From contig CP073261.1 of assembly GCA_019739335.1 (NCBI GenBank), positions 620,001-684,000 of the forward strand: a stretch of 64,000 nt of DNA, in the 5' to 3' direction. The position numbers and the translations under genes are program-made. Each line of letters starts with the position of its first letter. Positions within the stretch are counted from its first letter, which is position 1. Origin of the DNA: Erythrobacter sp. (GTDB lineage: Bacteria > Pseudomonadota > Alphaproteobacteria > Sphingomonadales > Sphingomonadaceae). A model generated the notes under the pieces. The model did no database searches, was not told where the DNA came from, and saw nothing but the letters and a program-made list of their open reading frames with translations. Positions 9,301 to 17,310 of the stretch are shown here, piece by piece.

Positions 9301-9790
9301 CGCGCAGCACCCCGCCTGCGAGCAGTTCGCGGTCACGGTCCTCCATCGGGCGGGTGCCGGGGACCAGCCCTGCTTCCTCCGGGAAGGCCGCCAGCAGCCA
9401 CTGCGCGAAGGCGTGGATAGTATCGATCCGCAAGCCCCCGCCGGGGCAATCGAGTACGCTGGCGAACAGCGTGCGGGCGCGGGCCACGGTGGCCTGGTCC
9501 ATCGCCGCGCCAATGGCATGAAGATCGGCAGCCAGCTCCTCGGGCTTCATCCGCACCCAGTTCGCCAGCACTTCGTTCACCCGCGTCGCCATTTCGGCCG
9601 CGCCCGCCTTGGTGAAGGTGAGGCAGAGGATCTGGTCAGGCGTGACGCCTTCGGTCAGCAGCAGCCGCAGCACGCGGGCGGAGAGTACCTGCGTCTTGCC
9701 GGTGCCCGCGCTGGCGGAGAGCCAGACGCTGTCGGCAGGCTCCACCGCATCGCGCTGGTTGTCCTGCAGGGGGAAGACCTTGCCGCTCAC
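6332..9790 (-). CDS. addA: Double-strand break repair helicase-nuclease AddA
   Basis: Large subunit of AddAB, the alphaproteobacterial counterpart of RecBCD: a UvrD-family 3'-5' helicase with a C-terminal RecB-type nuclease. Walker A is ASAGTGKT near residue 25 and the DEAQD box lies in LVDEAQDTN. Helicase motif VMTVHGSKGLQ appears in the middle, and the nuclease residues in GTADRL and LVADFKTARR near the C-terminus. I chose GTG 9790, which overlaps the addB stop as GTGA, giving 1152 residues; an ATG at 9814 (1160 residues) would overlap addB by 28 bases. It processes broken DNA ends for RecA with its partner AddB. Confidence 0.95.
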   Translation of the reverse strand: MSGKVFPLQDNQRDAVEPADSVWLSASAGTGKTQVLSARVLRLLLTEGVTPDQILCLTFTKAGAAEMATRVNEVLANWVRMKPEELAADLHAIGAAMDQATVARARTLFASVLDCPGGGLRIDTIHAFAQWLLAAFPEEAGLVPGTRPMEDRDRELLAGGVLRELVLEWEAGDPAAVAALEMLSLRMGHDGARGWLMRCALARDAWFGAAAWQPPMQTRVKALLGLPADADAASLGALCEDGGYGVGLIRQVMWAYHTWGTASAEKYATVIGDWLLGGAQERFTTCCALLGELFNDKGLLKYQSSLEKKVDGLAALAEEARCWLESVAEQAMLLELVALVTPALEVGRKFALAWDEAKAREGLVDFDDLIRQAALLLQRSDMAAWIRYKLDRRFDHVLVDEAQDTNAEQWAIIDALTDDFFAGMGQKDDRLRTIFVVGDYKQAIFGFQGTSPENFNRAFKKYWARLRERREAATQLRSNVSLRDLQDLGLGRSYRTAQSVLTFVDAAINSIGHQALGLERAPDPHVGDNRPGLVTLWKPVPGRPDDADEEEDGPELRISEPERRMADAIAAQVKHWLDTGFALQKGTRRNAREGDIMVLVRKRRELAGLIVARLHAAGVKVAGVDRLRLGAPLAVKDLMAALRFAAQPRDDLSLACLLVSPIFGWSQEDLLEHGFRPKERGLWDHLRRSSHPHAVVATDMLRDLLARTDFEPPQALLHWMLVGPWQARGKLVARLGREANDPIDELLGAALQFAAVNTPSLQGFIRWFDAGDGELKRENEGSGDLVRVMTVHGSKGLQAPIVILADACGDPDASRTSGLDLEELVPGSDKGLKLPLPPLSKPERVGRIAAAEEKAKAAERQEHWRLLYVAMTRAEEALFIGGALNKREKEPKPDSWYARLEPLFGGEWLEDPFWGARAELGERAEPVPERQQAQFMLTALPGWATRPVGEEPRPPRPLAPSASADEQGADPPLPAALAAVAARRGVLIHALLERLPDAPPEMRASGGRAWLERHGPELAAEEREDMLTRALAVLDEPGWRDLFGPDALAEVPLAATVGEQVIAGTADRLLVNAERVLVADFKTARRPPSTLEQVPPSTLRQMSAYAAALAVIYPGRVIEAVVLYTQTPQLIAIPADVLAAHHPQPKLQLGTG

Positions 9791-12765
9791 GCCGCGTCCC
9801 CCCGGCTTTGCCATTCCTGCAGGCGCATCAGCTGGTCATAGGTAGAATAGCCGGGCGCATCGGGATTGATCCCCGCCACAAACGGCTCGTTGCCCAGTAT
9901 CCACTTCGCCAGCGCTTCGTGCAGGTGGCGTTCGGTTTCGGGGAGGAAATTCTCCGGTTCGATGCCCTTCTGCCGTTCGGTCAACTTGAGCGGCGAGACT
10001 GCTTCGCCAAAGCCGGTGTCGGATTCCTTGCTCTTGCCCAGCCGCCAGTATTCGAAGCGGCTGGCCGCGCCCGAGAGTCCGTCGAAGGTGCCATAGTGCA
10101 GGATCAGGCCGATGGTGCCTAGTTGCAGCGCATAGCCTGCCTCCACCTCGGCCTTGCTCGGCGCGCGCCCGGTCTTGTAGTCGACCACCGCCAGCGTGCC
10201 GTCGGGCAGGCGGTCGATCCGGTCCGCCTTGCCGAATATCCGCACGCCATCGACCACGATCTCTCCCCATTCCTCCCACTTCACCGGCACCCGCCCCGGC
10301 TGATCCGCCAGCGCGCTTTCCACCCATTGCAAGCCCGCCAGCAGGCGCGGTCGCCACAACGCACGCAGCAGCGGGTGGGCCGAGAGGTCGCGCAAGTGAT
10401 GGTCGGCAAGCTCTGCCAGAGTGCCCTTCCCCGCGTGCCAGTCTTCGAGGATTGCATGGGCCAGCGTGCCCTGCCACGCGGGGCCGGGATCGGCATCGAG
10501 CAGTTCGAGTTCGGGCAGGCGGAGGATCTTGCCCGCGTAGAATTCGTAGGGATCGCTCCGCAACCGGTCGAGCGCAGTCACGCTGATCGCTTTCGGGCGC
10601 TGTTCGGCGCTCGGCACCGGGCGCGGTTGCGGATGCGGCGCGGTGTTGTGGCCACGCCCGTCGTCGAGCGCGCGCGCCAGTTCGGGCAGCCCCTTGTCCT
10701 CGTGCTTCTCCACGAGATCGCCGCCGAGCAGCGCGCGCACCCGCAAGAGGAAGCGCGAGGCGATGGCGGGGCCGGACATTTCGCGCCTTGCACGGCTCAG
10801 CACCACTTCGGGCGCACCCAGCGCCCCGGCGAGATCGTGCGCGGCAAGGCCGATGCGGAAATCCGCCCCCGGCACCCCAAGCGCGCGCAACACGGCGGGG
10901 GCGAGCAGCGGGTCGGCGGCGGGCACCGGCGGCCAGGTGCCTTCGTTCAGTCCGGCGCAGATCACCAGATCGGCGCGGGTCATCCGCGCTTCGAGCAGGC
11001 CGTAAATCGCCACGCGCGGATGGCCGCCATAGGGCGGGCGTACCGCCACCCGGTCCATCGCATCGCGCAGCGCAGCGGGCAGGTCTGCGGGTTCGAGCGC
11101 AATCGGCACATCGCGCGCGTGCAACCGCAATTCCTCGACGAAGGCCGCCAGCGCCCGCCCGTCCTCGCGCGCCCACAGGTCCACGCCGCACAGCGCTTCG
11201 CCAGCGGCAGCGAGCAGGTCGAGCCAGTCGCCCAGACCGCGCGATGTGAGGGGCTCCAGCAGCGGAGCGAGCAGTTCCTCGACCCCGGCGAACCATTCCT
11301 CAACCTTGGCTTCCGCCGCCACCGGGCGCAGCGGCGCAAGTCCGGGTTCCAGCCTCGGCCCGCGCAGTTCCAGTTCGAACGCCCGCGCCGCGTCGAGCCA
11401 GTCCGCCCGCCCTTCGCCCGCCATGACCAGCGGATGTTGCAGCAGCGCCACCAGCGGCACCGGCGCGGCATGTTCCGCTGCTACTTCGGCGAGCAGGAGC
11501 AGCACCCGCCCCGCCGCCGTCTGCGGCAAGGGCTTGCCCGCCGAATCGTCGGCCATGACATTCCAGCGTCGCAGATGCTGCGCCACCCGCCCCGCCAGCC
11601 CGCGATCGGGCGTGACCACCGCAACGCGCTTCTCGGGCACTTCCAGCGCCTCGCGCACCAGCAGCGCGATGGCCTGCGCCTCCTCCTCGGGATTGGCGGT
11701 CTCGACCAGCCGCACTCCGGCCATCCGCCGCTTGCCAGCGGGCAGATCGACCCAGGCCTTGCTCGCCTCGGGCGGGAGGAACAGGCTCGAAATAGCGTGG
11801 CTGCGTTCCGGCGGTCCCTTGGCGAGCCCCGCGCGGTGCCACGGCTGCACTTCGCCCCGCGCGACGCCCATGCGGTTGAGCAGCAGCTTCAGGTGATACT
11901 GCGGATGGGTGACGGCATCGCTGCGGCCGAACGGGGTTTCGGCTGCAGGATCGCCCGCGCCGCCGAGCTCTTCCCACACCGCATGGTCCATCGACAGGTC
12001 GAGATCGGGCAGGACCACTGCGCCCTGCGGCAGTTCCGATACTGTGCGCAGCAGGTGCGCCAGCGCGGGCGCGGCGCTGGTGACCCCGGCAGCGACATAA
12101 GGCGTCGCGGGCGGACTGGCGCGCATCCGCTTCGCCGCTTCGTGGAACAGGCGATTGCGGCGCTGGGCGGCGTCGATCTCGCCGCGCCCGGCCAGTTCGT
12201 CCTGCCACATCTTCGCGACCGCGTAGAACAGCTTGGTGTTCTCGCGCCAGTGTTCGGCATTGGCTTCGAGCGCGTCGAGCACGCGGTCCTGCCACAGCTC
12301 CTCGACGTCGATTTCCTCGACTTGCAAGCGGTCAATGGTGGTGCCAATGTCGCGCGCCAGCCGCAGGCGGGCGTTGGCGGGCATTTCCTTGCGACCGAGC
12401 CGTGCGCCCGCCTCGCCGACGAATTGCGCCAGCTTCAGCCAGCGTCGCACCGGATCGGCAGCGGGCGGGATCGCCGCGCCCGCGCCCAGCGAATCGAACA
12501 GCGGCCCCAGCGCCTCGTCGAGATCGAGATCGCCCACCATCACCATGCGCGGCATCAGCAGGCCGGGGGTGCCGGTAGCCCCGGCATGGCGTACGAAAGC
12601 TTCGGACAGGGTGCGCGCAGCGCGGGCGGAAGGCAGCAGCAGCGTCAGCCGCGCCAGTCCGAAATTGGGTTCGGCATAACGCGGCACCAGCCCCGCCACC
12701 AGCGCATCGGCAAAGCCGCGATGCGCGGCGATGGAGTAGACTTGCGGCCTGCCCGCCTCAGACAT
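9787..12765 (-). CDS. addB: Double-strand break repair protein AddB
   Basis: Second subunit of AddAB, with an inactivated helicase-like N-terminal part and a C-terminal PD-(D/E)XK nuclease. The nuclease signature is visible as FGKADRIDR followed by AVVDYKTGRAPS near residue 880. I start at ATG 12765 (992 residues, MSEAGRPQVYSIAAHRGF), because the longer upstream extension would run through murU and looks non-coding. The start overlaps the murU stop by eight bases and the stop overlaps the addA start by four. An alphaproteobacterial AddB is assigned rather than the Bacillus type because of its length and neighbours. Confidence 0.94.
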   Translation of the reverse strand: MSEAGRPQVYSIAAHRGFADALVAGLVPRYAEPNFGLARLTLLLPSARAARTLSEAFVRHAGATGTPGLLMPRMVMVGDLDLDEALGPLFDSLGAGAAIPPAADPVRRWLKLAQFVGEAGARLGRKEMPANARLRLARDIGTTIDRLQVEEIDVEELWQDRVLDALEANAEHWRENTKLFYAVAKMWQDELAGRGEIDAAQRRNRLFHEAAKRMRASPPATPYVAAGVTSAAPALAHLLRTVSELPQGAVVLPDLDLSMDHAVWEELGGAGDPAAETPFGRSDAVTHPQYHLKLLLNRMGVARGEVQPWHRAGLAKGPPERSHAISSLFLPPEASKAWVDLPAGKRRMAGVRLVETANPEEEAQAIALLVREALEVPEKRVAVVTPDRGLAGRVAQHLRRWNVMADDSAGKPLPQTAAGRVLLLLAEVAAEHAAPVPLVALLQHPLVMAGEGRADWLDAARAFELELRGPRLEPGLAPLRPVAAEAKVEEWFAGVEELLAPLLEPLTSRGLGDWLDLLAAAGEALCGVDLWAREDGRALAAFVEELRLHARDVPIALEPADLPAALRDAMDRVAVRPPYGGHPRVAIYGLLEARMTRADLVICAGLNEGTWPPVPAADPLLAPAVLRALGVPGADFRIGLAAHDLAGALGAPEVVLSRARREMSGPAIASRFLLRVRALLGGDLVEKHEDKGLPELARALDDGRGHNTAPHPQPRPVPSAEQRPKAISVTALDRLRSDPYEFYAGKILRLPELELLDADPGPAWQGTLAHAILEDWHAGKGTLAELADHHLRDLSAHPLLRALWRPRLLAGLQWVESALADQPGRVPVKWEEWGEIVVDGVRIFGKADRIDRLPDGTLAVVDYKTGRAPSKAEVEAGYALQLGTIGLILHYGTFDGLSGAASRFEYWRLGKSKESDTGFGEAVSPLKLTERQKGIEPENFLPETERHLHEALAKWILGNEPFVAGINPDAPGYSTYDQLMRLQEWQSRGDAA

Positions 12766-13474
12766 CCCGCAGCGCTTCTTCAGTCGGCCTGATCGCCTCG
12801 GGCGTGCCGACCTCGAACCACTTGCCGGTGAAGGGCACCCCGAACAGCCGCCCTTCCTCGATCGCGCGGCTCCACAGCACGTTGGTGGAGAACGGCCCGT
12901 CGGGCGCATCGCGCAGCAGCCGCTTGCTCGCCAGCTGGATGCCGCTGAAAATGAATGGCGCCAGCCGACCCTCCGGGCGCCGAGTCACGCGGCCTGCCGC
13001 ATCCATGCCGAAATCGCCCAGCCCGCGGAAGTTGAATGCCGACTTGTGCGGAACGAGCAGCAGCAATGCGTCCATCCGTTCGGCATCCCAGAGGGCGGAG
13101 AGATCGGCGAAACAGTTCTGCGGGCCGTCGAGCCATATGTTGTCCGAGTTCAGGCAGAAGAAGGGATCGGGCAGGTGCGGCGCGGCTTTCACCAGCCCGC
13201 CGCCGGTTTCGAGCAGCAGCTCGCGCTCGTCCGAAATCACTACCTGCGGAGCGGTGCGCTCCTTCAGGTGCGCTTCGAGGTTCTCCGGCATGTAATGCAC
13301 ATTCACCACTGCGCGGGCTATGCCCGCATCGGCCAGCCGGTCCAGCGCATGGTCGATCAGCGGCTTGCCTGCCACCCGCACCATCGGCTTGGGCTGGCTG
13401 GCGGTGAGCGGGCGCATCCGTTTGCCCATCCCGGCGGCGAGCACCATCGCGGTGTCGGACGCGAGCTGGTTCAC
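12758..13474 (-). CDS. murU: Nucleotidyltransferase, N-acetylmuramate alpha-1-phosphate uridylyltransferase (MurU-like)
   Basis: Sugar-1-phosphate nucleotidyltransferase of 238 residues. The signature LAAGMGKRMRPLT (residues 12-24) binds the nucleotide, PKPMVRVAGKPLI follows, and LNSDNIW carries the metal-binding aspartate. Proteins of this size next to an AmgK-type kinase perform the MurU step of peptidoglycan recycling: uridylylation of MurNAc-1-phosphate to UDP-MurNAc, which bypasses de novo synthesis by MurA/MurB. It overlaps amgK upstream (ATGA) and addB downstream (8 bases). Substrate specificity is inferred from the pairing with the kinase; a GlcNAc or mannose substrate is the alternative. 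Confidence 0.85.
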   Translation of the reverse strand: MNQLASDTAMVLAAGMGKRMRPLTASQPKPMVRVAGKPLIDHALDRLADAGIARAVVNVHYMPENLEAHLKERTAPQVVISDERELLLETGGGLVKAAPHLPDPFFCLNSDNIWLDGPQNCFADLSALWDAERMDALLLLVPHKSAFNFRGLGDFGMDAAGRVTRRPEGRLAPFIFSGIQLASKRLLRDAPDGPFSTNVLWSRAIEEGRLFGVPFTGKWFEVGTPEAIRPTEEALRDV

Positions 13475-14451
13475 GCGAGCAAGTCCCCACCCTGCGCAGC
13501 GCGGACGCTATCGGGCACATTGGCATCGAACCAGCGCGCTACGGGTTCGAGCGCCGGATGCGCCAGATCGCGCTCCATCGCTGCCCACACACGCGGGATC
13601 ATCGGCAGGTAGCGCGGCTTGCCGTCGCGCTTCCACAGCCGCGCGAAAATGCCGACAATCTTGGCATTGCGCTGCGCGCCAAGGCGGGCGTAATCGGCGG
13701 GGAAATAATCGTCCGTATTCGCCTGCGAGCGGTAGAGATCGAGCATCTCGCCTTCCAGCTCCAACGAAACATCGCGCCGTGCGTCCTGCAACAGCGAGAC
13801 CAGATCGTAACCCGCGTGACCCACCAGCGCGTCCTGGAAATCGATCAGCCCTTGCTTGCCATCCGGCAGCAGCATGATGTTCTCAGCGTGATAATCGCGC
13901 AGCACCGTAACACCGGGTTGCTGGCGCAGGAGCAGCGGGCCGAGTGCCTCGCGCCACGCGGCTTCGTACCCGGCCACATCCACCTCCAGTCCCGCCAGCG
14001 GGCAGAACCATTCGGGAAACAGTGCCACTTCGCGCAGGTAAACGTCCATCGAATAGGGATCGAACGGCCCCGGCGGGCAATGGTGCAGTTCGACCAGCGC
14101 GCCGATGGCGGAGGCATAGGCCTGCCGCTCCCCACCCGGATTGTCGTCGAGCCAGTCGCGCATCCGGTCGTCACCGAAATCCTCGATCAGCACCAGCCCG
14201 CGCGCGGCATCCTCGGCGTAGAGCGCGGGTGCGCGCAGACCGTTTGCCGACAGCCACTTGCCGACGTGGAGGAACGGGCGCGGATCTTCGTGCGGGGGCG
14301 GCGCGTCCATCAGCATCGCCCGGTCTTCGCCCCGGCGGATGCGGAAATAGCGGCGGAAACTGGCATCGCCGGGGAGCGGTGAGACATCCGCCCCGCCCCA
14401 GCCCGCCTGTCCCAGAAACTCATCCAGCCCTGCGGGCAATTCGCTGCTCAT
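13471..14451 (-). CDS. amgK: Aminoglycoside-phosphotransferase-fold sugar kinase, anomeric MurNAc/GlcNAc kinase (AmgK-like)
   Basis: Kinase of 326 residues with the APH fold. The catalytic loop RDYHAENIMLL (near residue 205) and the metal-binding LIDFQDALVG are intact. In Pseudomonas and Caulobacter, AmgK phosphorylates the anomeric carbon of MurNAc released from cell-wall turnover and hands it to MurU; the murU-like gene overlaps by four bases here, which supports that role. I start at ATG 14451, which overlaps the tsaE stop (ATGA); the frame is open much further upstream but that part is the shadow of tsaE. Resistance to fosfomycin through this route is known in other species, not shown here. 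Confidence 0.85.
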   Translation of the reverse strand: MSSELPAGLDEFLGQAGWGGADVSPLPGDASFRRYFRIRRGEDRAMLMDAPPPHEDPRPFLHVGKWLSANGLRAPALYAEDAARGLVLIEDFGDDRMRDWLDDNPGGERQAYASAIGALVELHHCPPGPFDPYSMDVYLREVALFPEWFCPLAGLEVDVAGYEAAWREALGPLLLRQQPGVTVLRDYHAENIMLLPDGKQGLIDFQDALVGHAGYDLVSLLQDARRDVSLELEGEMLDLYRSQANTDDYFPADYARLGAQRNAKIVGIFARLWKRDGKPRYLPMIPRVWAAMERDLAHPALEPVARWFDANVPDSVRAAQGGDLLA

Positions 14452-14885
14452 GGCATCCGCCCTAGCCAGTCCGCCCCCGCTTCGACAATCGCCAAACGCC
14501 CGGCATCCGCAATTTCGAGCCGGATCGTGAGGCATTGCGGCTCCTGCGCGAAACCACCCGCGTTGTCCGGCCATTCCGCGATCAGCGCCGCGCCTTCGCG
14601 GTAGTCGTCGAGGCCGAGCTGTTCGACTTCGGAGCGGTGCTCCAAACGGTAGAAATCGGCGTGGACGACTGGCGGGTTTAGCTGCTCGTAGCTCTCGATC
14701 AGGGTGAAAGTGGGGGAAGGCACCTCGCCGTCGTGGCCAAGCGCGCGGAGGATGGCACGGGCGAGCGTTGTCTTTCCCGCGCCCAGCCCGCCGTGGAGTG
14801 CGATCACGTCTCCGGGGCGGAGCTTTGCGGCGATCCGCTCGCCGAAGCCCTGCATCGCGGAAAGATCCGGCAAGTCGATGCTCAA
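14448..14885 (-). CDS. tsaE: tRNA threonylcarbamoyladenosine biosynthesis ATPase TsaE
   Basis: Small P-loop ATPase of 145 residues that drives turnover of the TsaBDE complex making t6A37 on ANN-decoding tRNAs. Walker A is GGLGAGKTT (residues 32-40); the family motif SPTFTLIESY lies near residue 57 and HADFYRLE near residue 75. It overlaps divL upstream and amgK downstream by four bases each (ATGA in both cases), so it is translated as part of this run. Partner genes tsaB and tsaD are not in the window. Confidence 0.95.
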   Translation of the reverse strand: MSIDLPDLSAMQGFGERIAAKLRPGDVIALHGGLGAGKTTLARAILRALGHDGEVPSPTFTLIESYEQLNPPVVHADFYRLEHRSEVEQLGLDDYREGAALIAEWPDNAGGFAQEPQCLTIRLEIADAGRLAIVEAGADWLGRMP

Positions 14886-17221
14886 GGCAGCAGCACCGTG
14901 GCCGTGGTCCCCGCGCCCTTTTCCGACTGGATTTCCAGTCGTCCACCGTGCGCTTCGATCAGTTGCCGCGCCAGGGGCAGGCCGAGCCCGCGCTTGCCAT
15001 CACGACCATTGCTGCCTTCGAGCCGGTAACCGTCCATCGCCCGCGCCAGTTCGCTCGGTTTCATGCCCTCGCCACTGTCCGAAATCACGATCCGGGCGCC
15101 GGATTTGCGGCGGTTGAGTGCCACCAGGATCCGCCCGCCTTCGGGCGTGGCAGAAATGGCGTTGTCGAGCAGGTTGCCCATCGCGCGGCCCAGTTGCCGC
15201 CGGTCCGCAGAGACGCTCCCCGCGCTCTTGTCGCCGCGCAGGTCGACCGTCAGCTTCTTGCCTTCGATCGCTTCCTCGCGGCTGCGCACCACTTGCGTGG
15301 TGAACGCAAGCAGGTCCACTTCTTCGGTCGCAATCGGCAGCAGCCCCGCCTCGCTCTGCGTCAGGTCGAGCACCGATTCGATCTGCGTCGAAAGCCGCTC
15401 CACAGAGGATAGGATTGCATCAACATAGTCCTTCCCCTGAGCGGACAGTTCCCCCGCAACGCCAGATTGCAGCAGTTCAGCGAACCCGCCGATCGAGGTG
15501 AGCGGGGTGCGGAATTCATAGGACATGTTGGCGAGGAAGCGGGTCTTCATCGCGTCGGCTTCTTCGAGCGCGGATGCGCGTTCGCGCAGGGCTTGCTCCG
15601 CCTTGGTCGAATCGGTAACGTCCATCACCGTCAGCAGGCCGTTGCCGTCGGGCAAGGGAACACCGGCGAATTCCAGCGTCCGCCCGTCAGACAGCACCAC
15701 GCGCCCGCCGCGCTGCTGCCGGTCGAGCGTGGCGGCGCGCACCACTTCACCGATGGCCTTGCGCTGTGCCGGGCGGGCAAGGCGGTTCGAAATCCGGTCG
15801 AGCAGGTTATCGACATGCGGATGCGCGTCGAACCATTCTTCGGGCAGGCCCCAGATCGCCGGGAAGCTTCGGTTCCACAATTGCATCCGCCCGTCCGGCG
15901 CAAAAACAGCCAGCGATTCGAACAGCGAGTCGAACGTCGCGGTACGGGTGCGCAGCAGGGTGTCGCGGGTCGCGGACAGCGCCAGCTGCTCGGAGCGATC
16001 CTCCGCCACCAGCACCAGCCCGCCATCAGGCATCGGCTGGCCGACGATCCGCAGGTGCGTGCTGTCGGGGAGCGTCCAGGCGTCCTCCACCGCGGCACCG
16101 GCCTGGAACCACCCCGCCAGCTCGCGCCGCCAGACAGGGAAATCGCGCACTTCGGGCAGCCACGACTTGTCGCGCGCCATATCGAGGAACCGCTCGAACA
16201 GCGGCGGATCGACCTGTGCCGAGGCGGGCACCGCGAATATCCGCTGGAACGGCTGGTTGGCGAAGGTGAGGCGCTTTTCCTCGTCGAACAGCGCCACGCC
16301 GATCGAAAGCTGATCAAGCATCGACCTTTGCGCCGCGCGGAAGGCGCGCAGGGCGCGGGTCTGCTCTTCCAGTTCCTCGATATCGACCGCGTATCCGCCC
16401 ACGCCTTCGGTGCCCAGCGGCAGGTCGCTGACCCGCAAGGTTCGGCGCTGGTTACCCACTGTAGCCTGCACAATTCGTTCAATCGGCAGGCTGCGGTCCT
16501 GCGCCTGCTTGGCGATCTGTGCGGCGGTGAGTCCGTCCACCGTTTCGATCAGCTCCACCTGCCTTTCGACCACTTCGGCAGCGCTCTTCGCGCCGACGGC
16601 TTCGACATAGGCGGAATTGACCAGTTGCAGGGTAGAATCGCTCGCGCGGAACCACATCGGCATCGGTGCGGCTTCGATCAGCCCGACCAGCGCGGCAAAA
16701 TCGTTGCGGGCGCGCGCGGTTTCGGAGCGCAGTCGCGCCAGTTCGCCCTGACTTTCGGAAAAGTCGAACCACCACACCAGCACCGCGCCGCCGCTGGCAA
16801 TTGCCGCGTTAGCGAGCTGGCCGCGCACGGCGAGGCTCTTTTCCGAGCCGCGCGGGGTAATCACCATGCGGAACGGGGAAGCGGTTTTCTGCGTTCGCCG
16901 CACCGCTTCGTTCAATTGGTCGAAATCGTCGGCGGTCAGCCCCACCTCGCCCCGGTCGAGTTCGCTGAGGAACCCCGGCAGGCGATCCAGCCCCAGCCAT
17001 GCAGCCAGCCGGTCCGGCCCTTCGATCTTGCCATCGGCGCGCACCAGTAGCGGCACGGCTGGCGAATCGTCGATCATCCGCGAGAGACGACGCATCGCCG
17101 AACGGGCGGTGCGCGCTGCCCGCGCCCGCCGCAGCGAAGTCACCACCTGCCAGATCGCGCCCGCCGTCCAGGCAGCCAGCAAAAGGCCGAGCAGGGCCAG
17201 CGCGGTGGGCGTCATTTCCAT
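14882..17221 (-). CDS. divL: DivL-like PAS sensor kinase with tyrosine in place of the phospho-acceptor histidine
   Basis: A 779-residue membrane protein: one N-terminal transmembrane segment (about residues 7-30), PAS-like regions around 170-290, 300-415 and 430-535, then a HisKA-like dimerisation helix and an HATPase domain. The expected H-box reads ANMSYEFRTPL, with Tyr568 (codon 15518-15520) where kinases have histidine. The ATP-binding boxes look intact: NLLDNAISATP, DSGEGM and RGLGLPLARQL. Caulobacter DivL has the same His-to-Tyr change, similar length and one membrane segment, and acts with CckA and DivK in the CtrA cell-cycle pathway. It begins a run of overlapping genes (tsaE next). 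That it is a DivL orthologue is inference from these shared traits. Confidence 0.85.
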   Translation of the reverse strand: MEMTPTALALLGLLLAAWTAGAIWQVVTSLRRARAARTARSAMRRLSRMIDDSPAVPLLVRADGKIEGPDRLAAWLGLDRLPGFLSELDRGEVGLTADDFDQLNEAVRRTQKTASPFRMVITPRGSEKSLAVRGQLANAAIASGGAVLVWWFDFSESQGELARLRSETARARNDFAALVGLIEAAPMPMWFRASDSTLQLVNSAYVEAVGAKSAAEVVERQVELIETVDGLTAAQIAKQAQDRSLPIERIVQATVGNQRRTLRVSDLPLGTEGVGGYAVDIEELEEQTRALRAFRAAQRSMLDQLSIGVALFDEEKRLTFANQPFQRIFAVPASAQVDPPLFERFLDMARDKSWLPEVRDFPVWRRELAGWFQAGAAVEDAWTLPDSTHLRIVGQPMPDGGLVLVAEDRSEQLALSATRDTLLRTRTATFDSLFESLAVFAPDGRMQLWNRSFPAIWGLPEEWFDAHPHVDNLLDRISNRLARPAQRKAIGEVVRAATLDRQQRGGRVVLSDGRTLEFAGVPLPDGNGLLTVMDVTDSTKAEQALRERASALEEADAMKTRFLANMSYEFRTPLTSIGGFAELLQSGVAGELSAQGKDYVDAILSSVERLSTQIESVLDLTQSEAGLLPIATEEVDLLAFTTQVVRSREEAIEGKKLTVDLRGDKSAGSVSADRRQLGRAMGNLLDNAISATPEGGRILVALNRRKSGARIVISDSGEGMKPSELARAMDGYRLEGSNGRDGKRGLGLPLARQLIEAHGGRLEIQSEKGAGTTATVLLP

Positions 17222-17276
17222 TTCCCGTCAGCTATGAGGACGGGAGGCGCGATGCAATGGGGATGCGCTAGATACT

Positions 17277-17298
17277 CCCCTCCCGCAAGCGGGAGGGG
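17277..17298. repeat. 22-base REP-like palindrome, third copy
   Basis: The same unit as in the block at 5822-5917 (CCCCTCCCGC-AA-GCGGGAGGGG) lies between the ahcY stop and the divL start, both on the minus strand. It could stop transcription after ahcY, but no T-tract follows the stem. Confidence 0.7.
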
Positions 17299-17310
17299 AG
17301 AGGTTCGGCA

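Noticed and set aside
6272..12792. Long plus-strand open frames opposite addA and addB (such as 6272-8359, 8366-9841, 10123-12792)
   Set aside because: Antisense shadows of genuine genes with well-conserved motifs on the minus strand; the predicted proteins are Arg/His/Gln-rich without domains.
15467..17050. Plus-strand frame opposite divL
   Set aside because: Shadow of divL; antisense composition.
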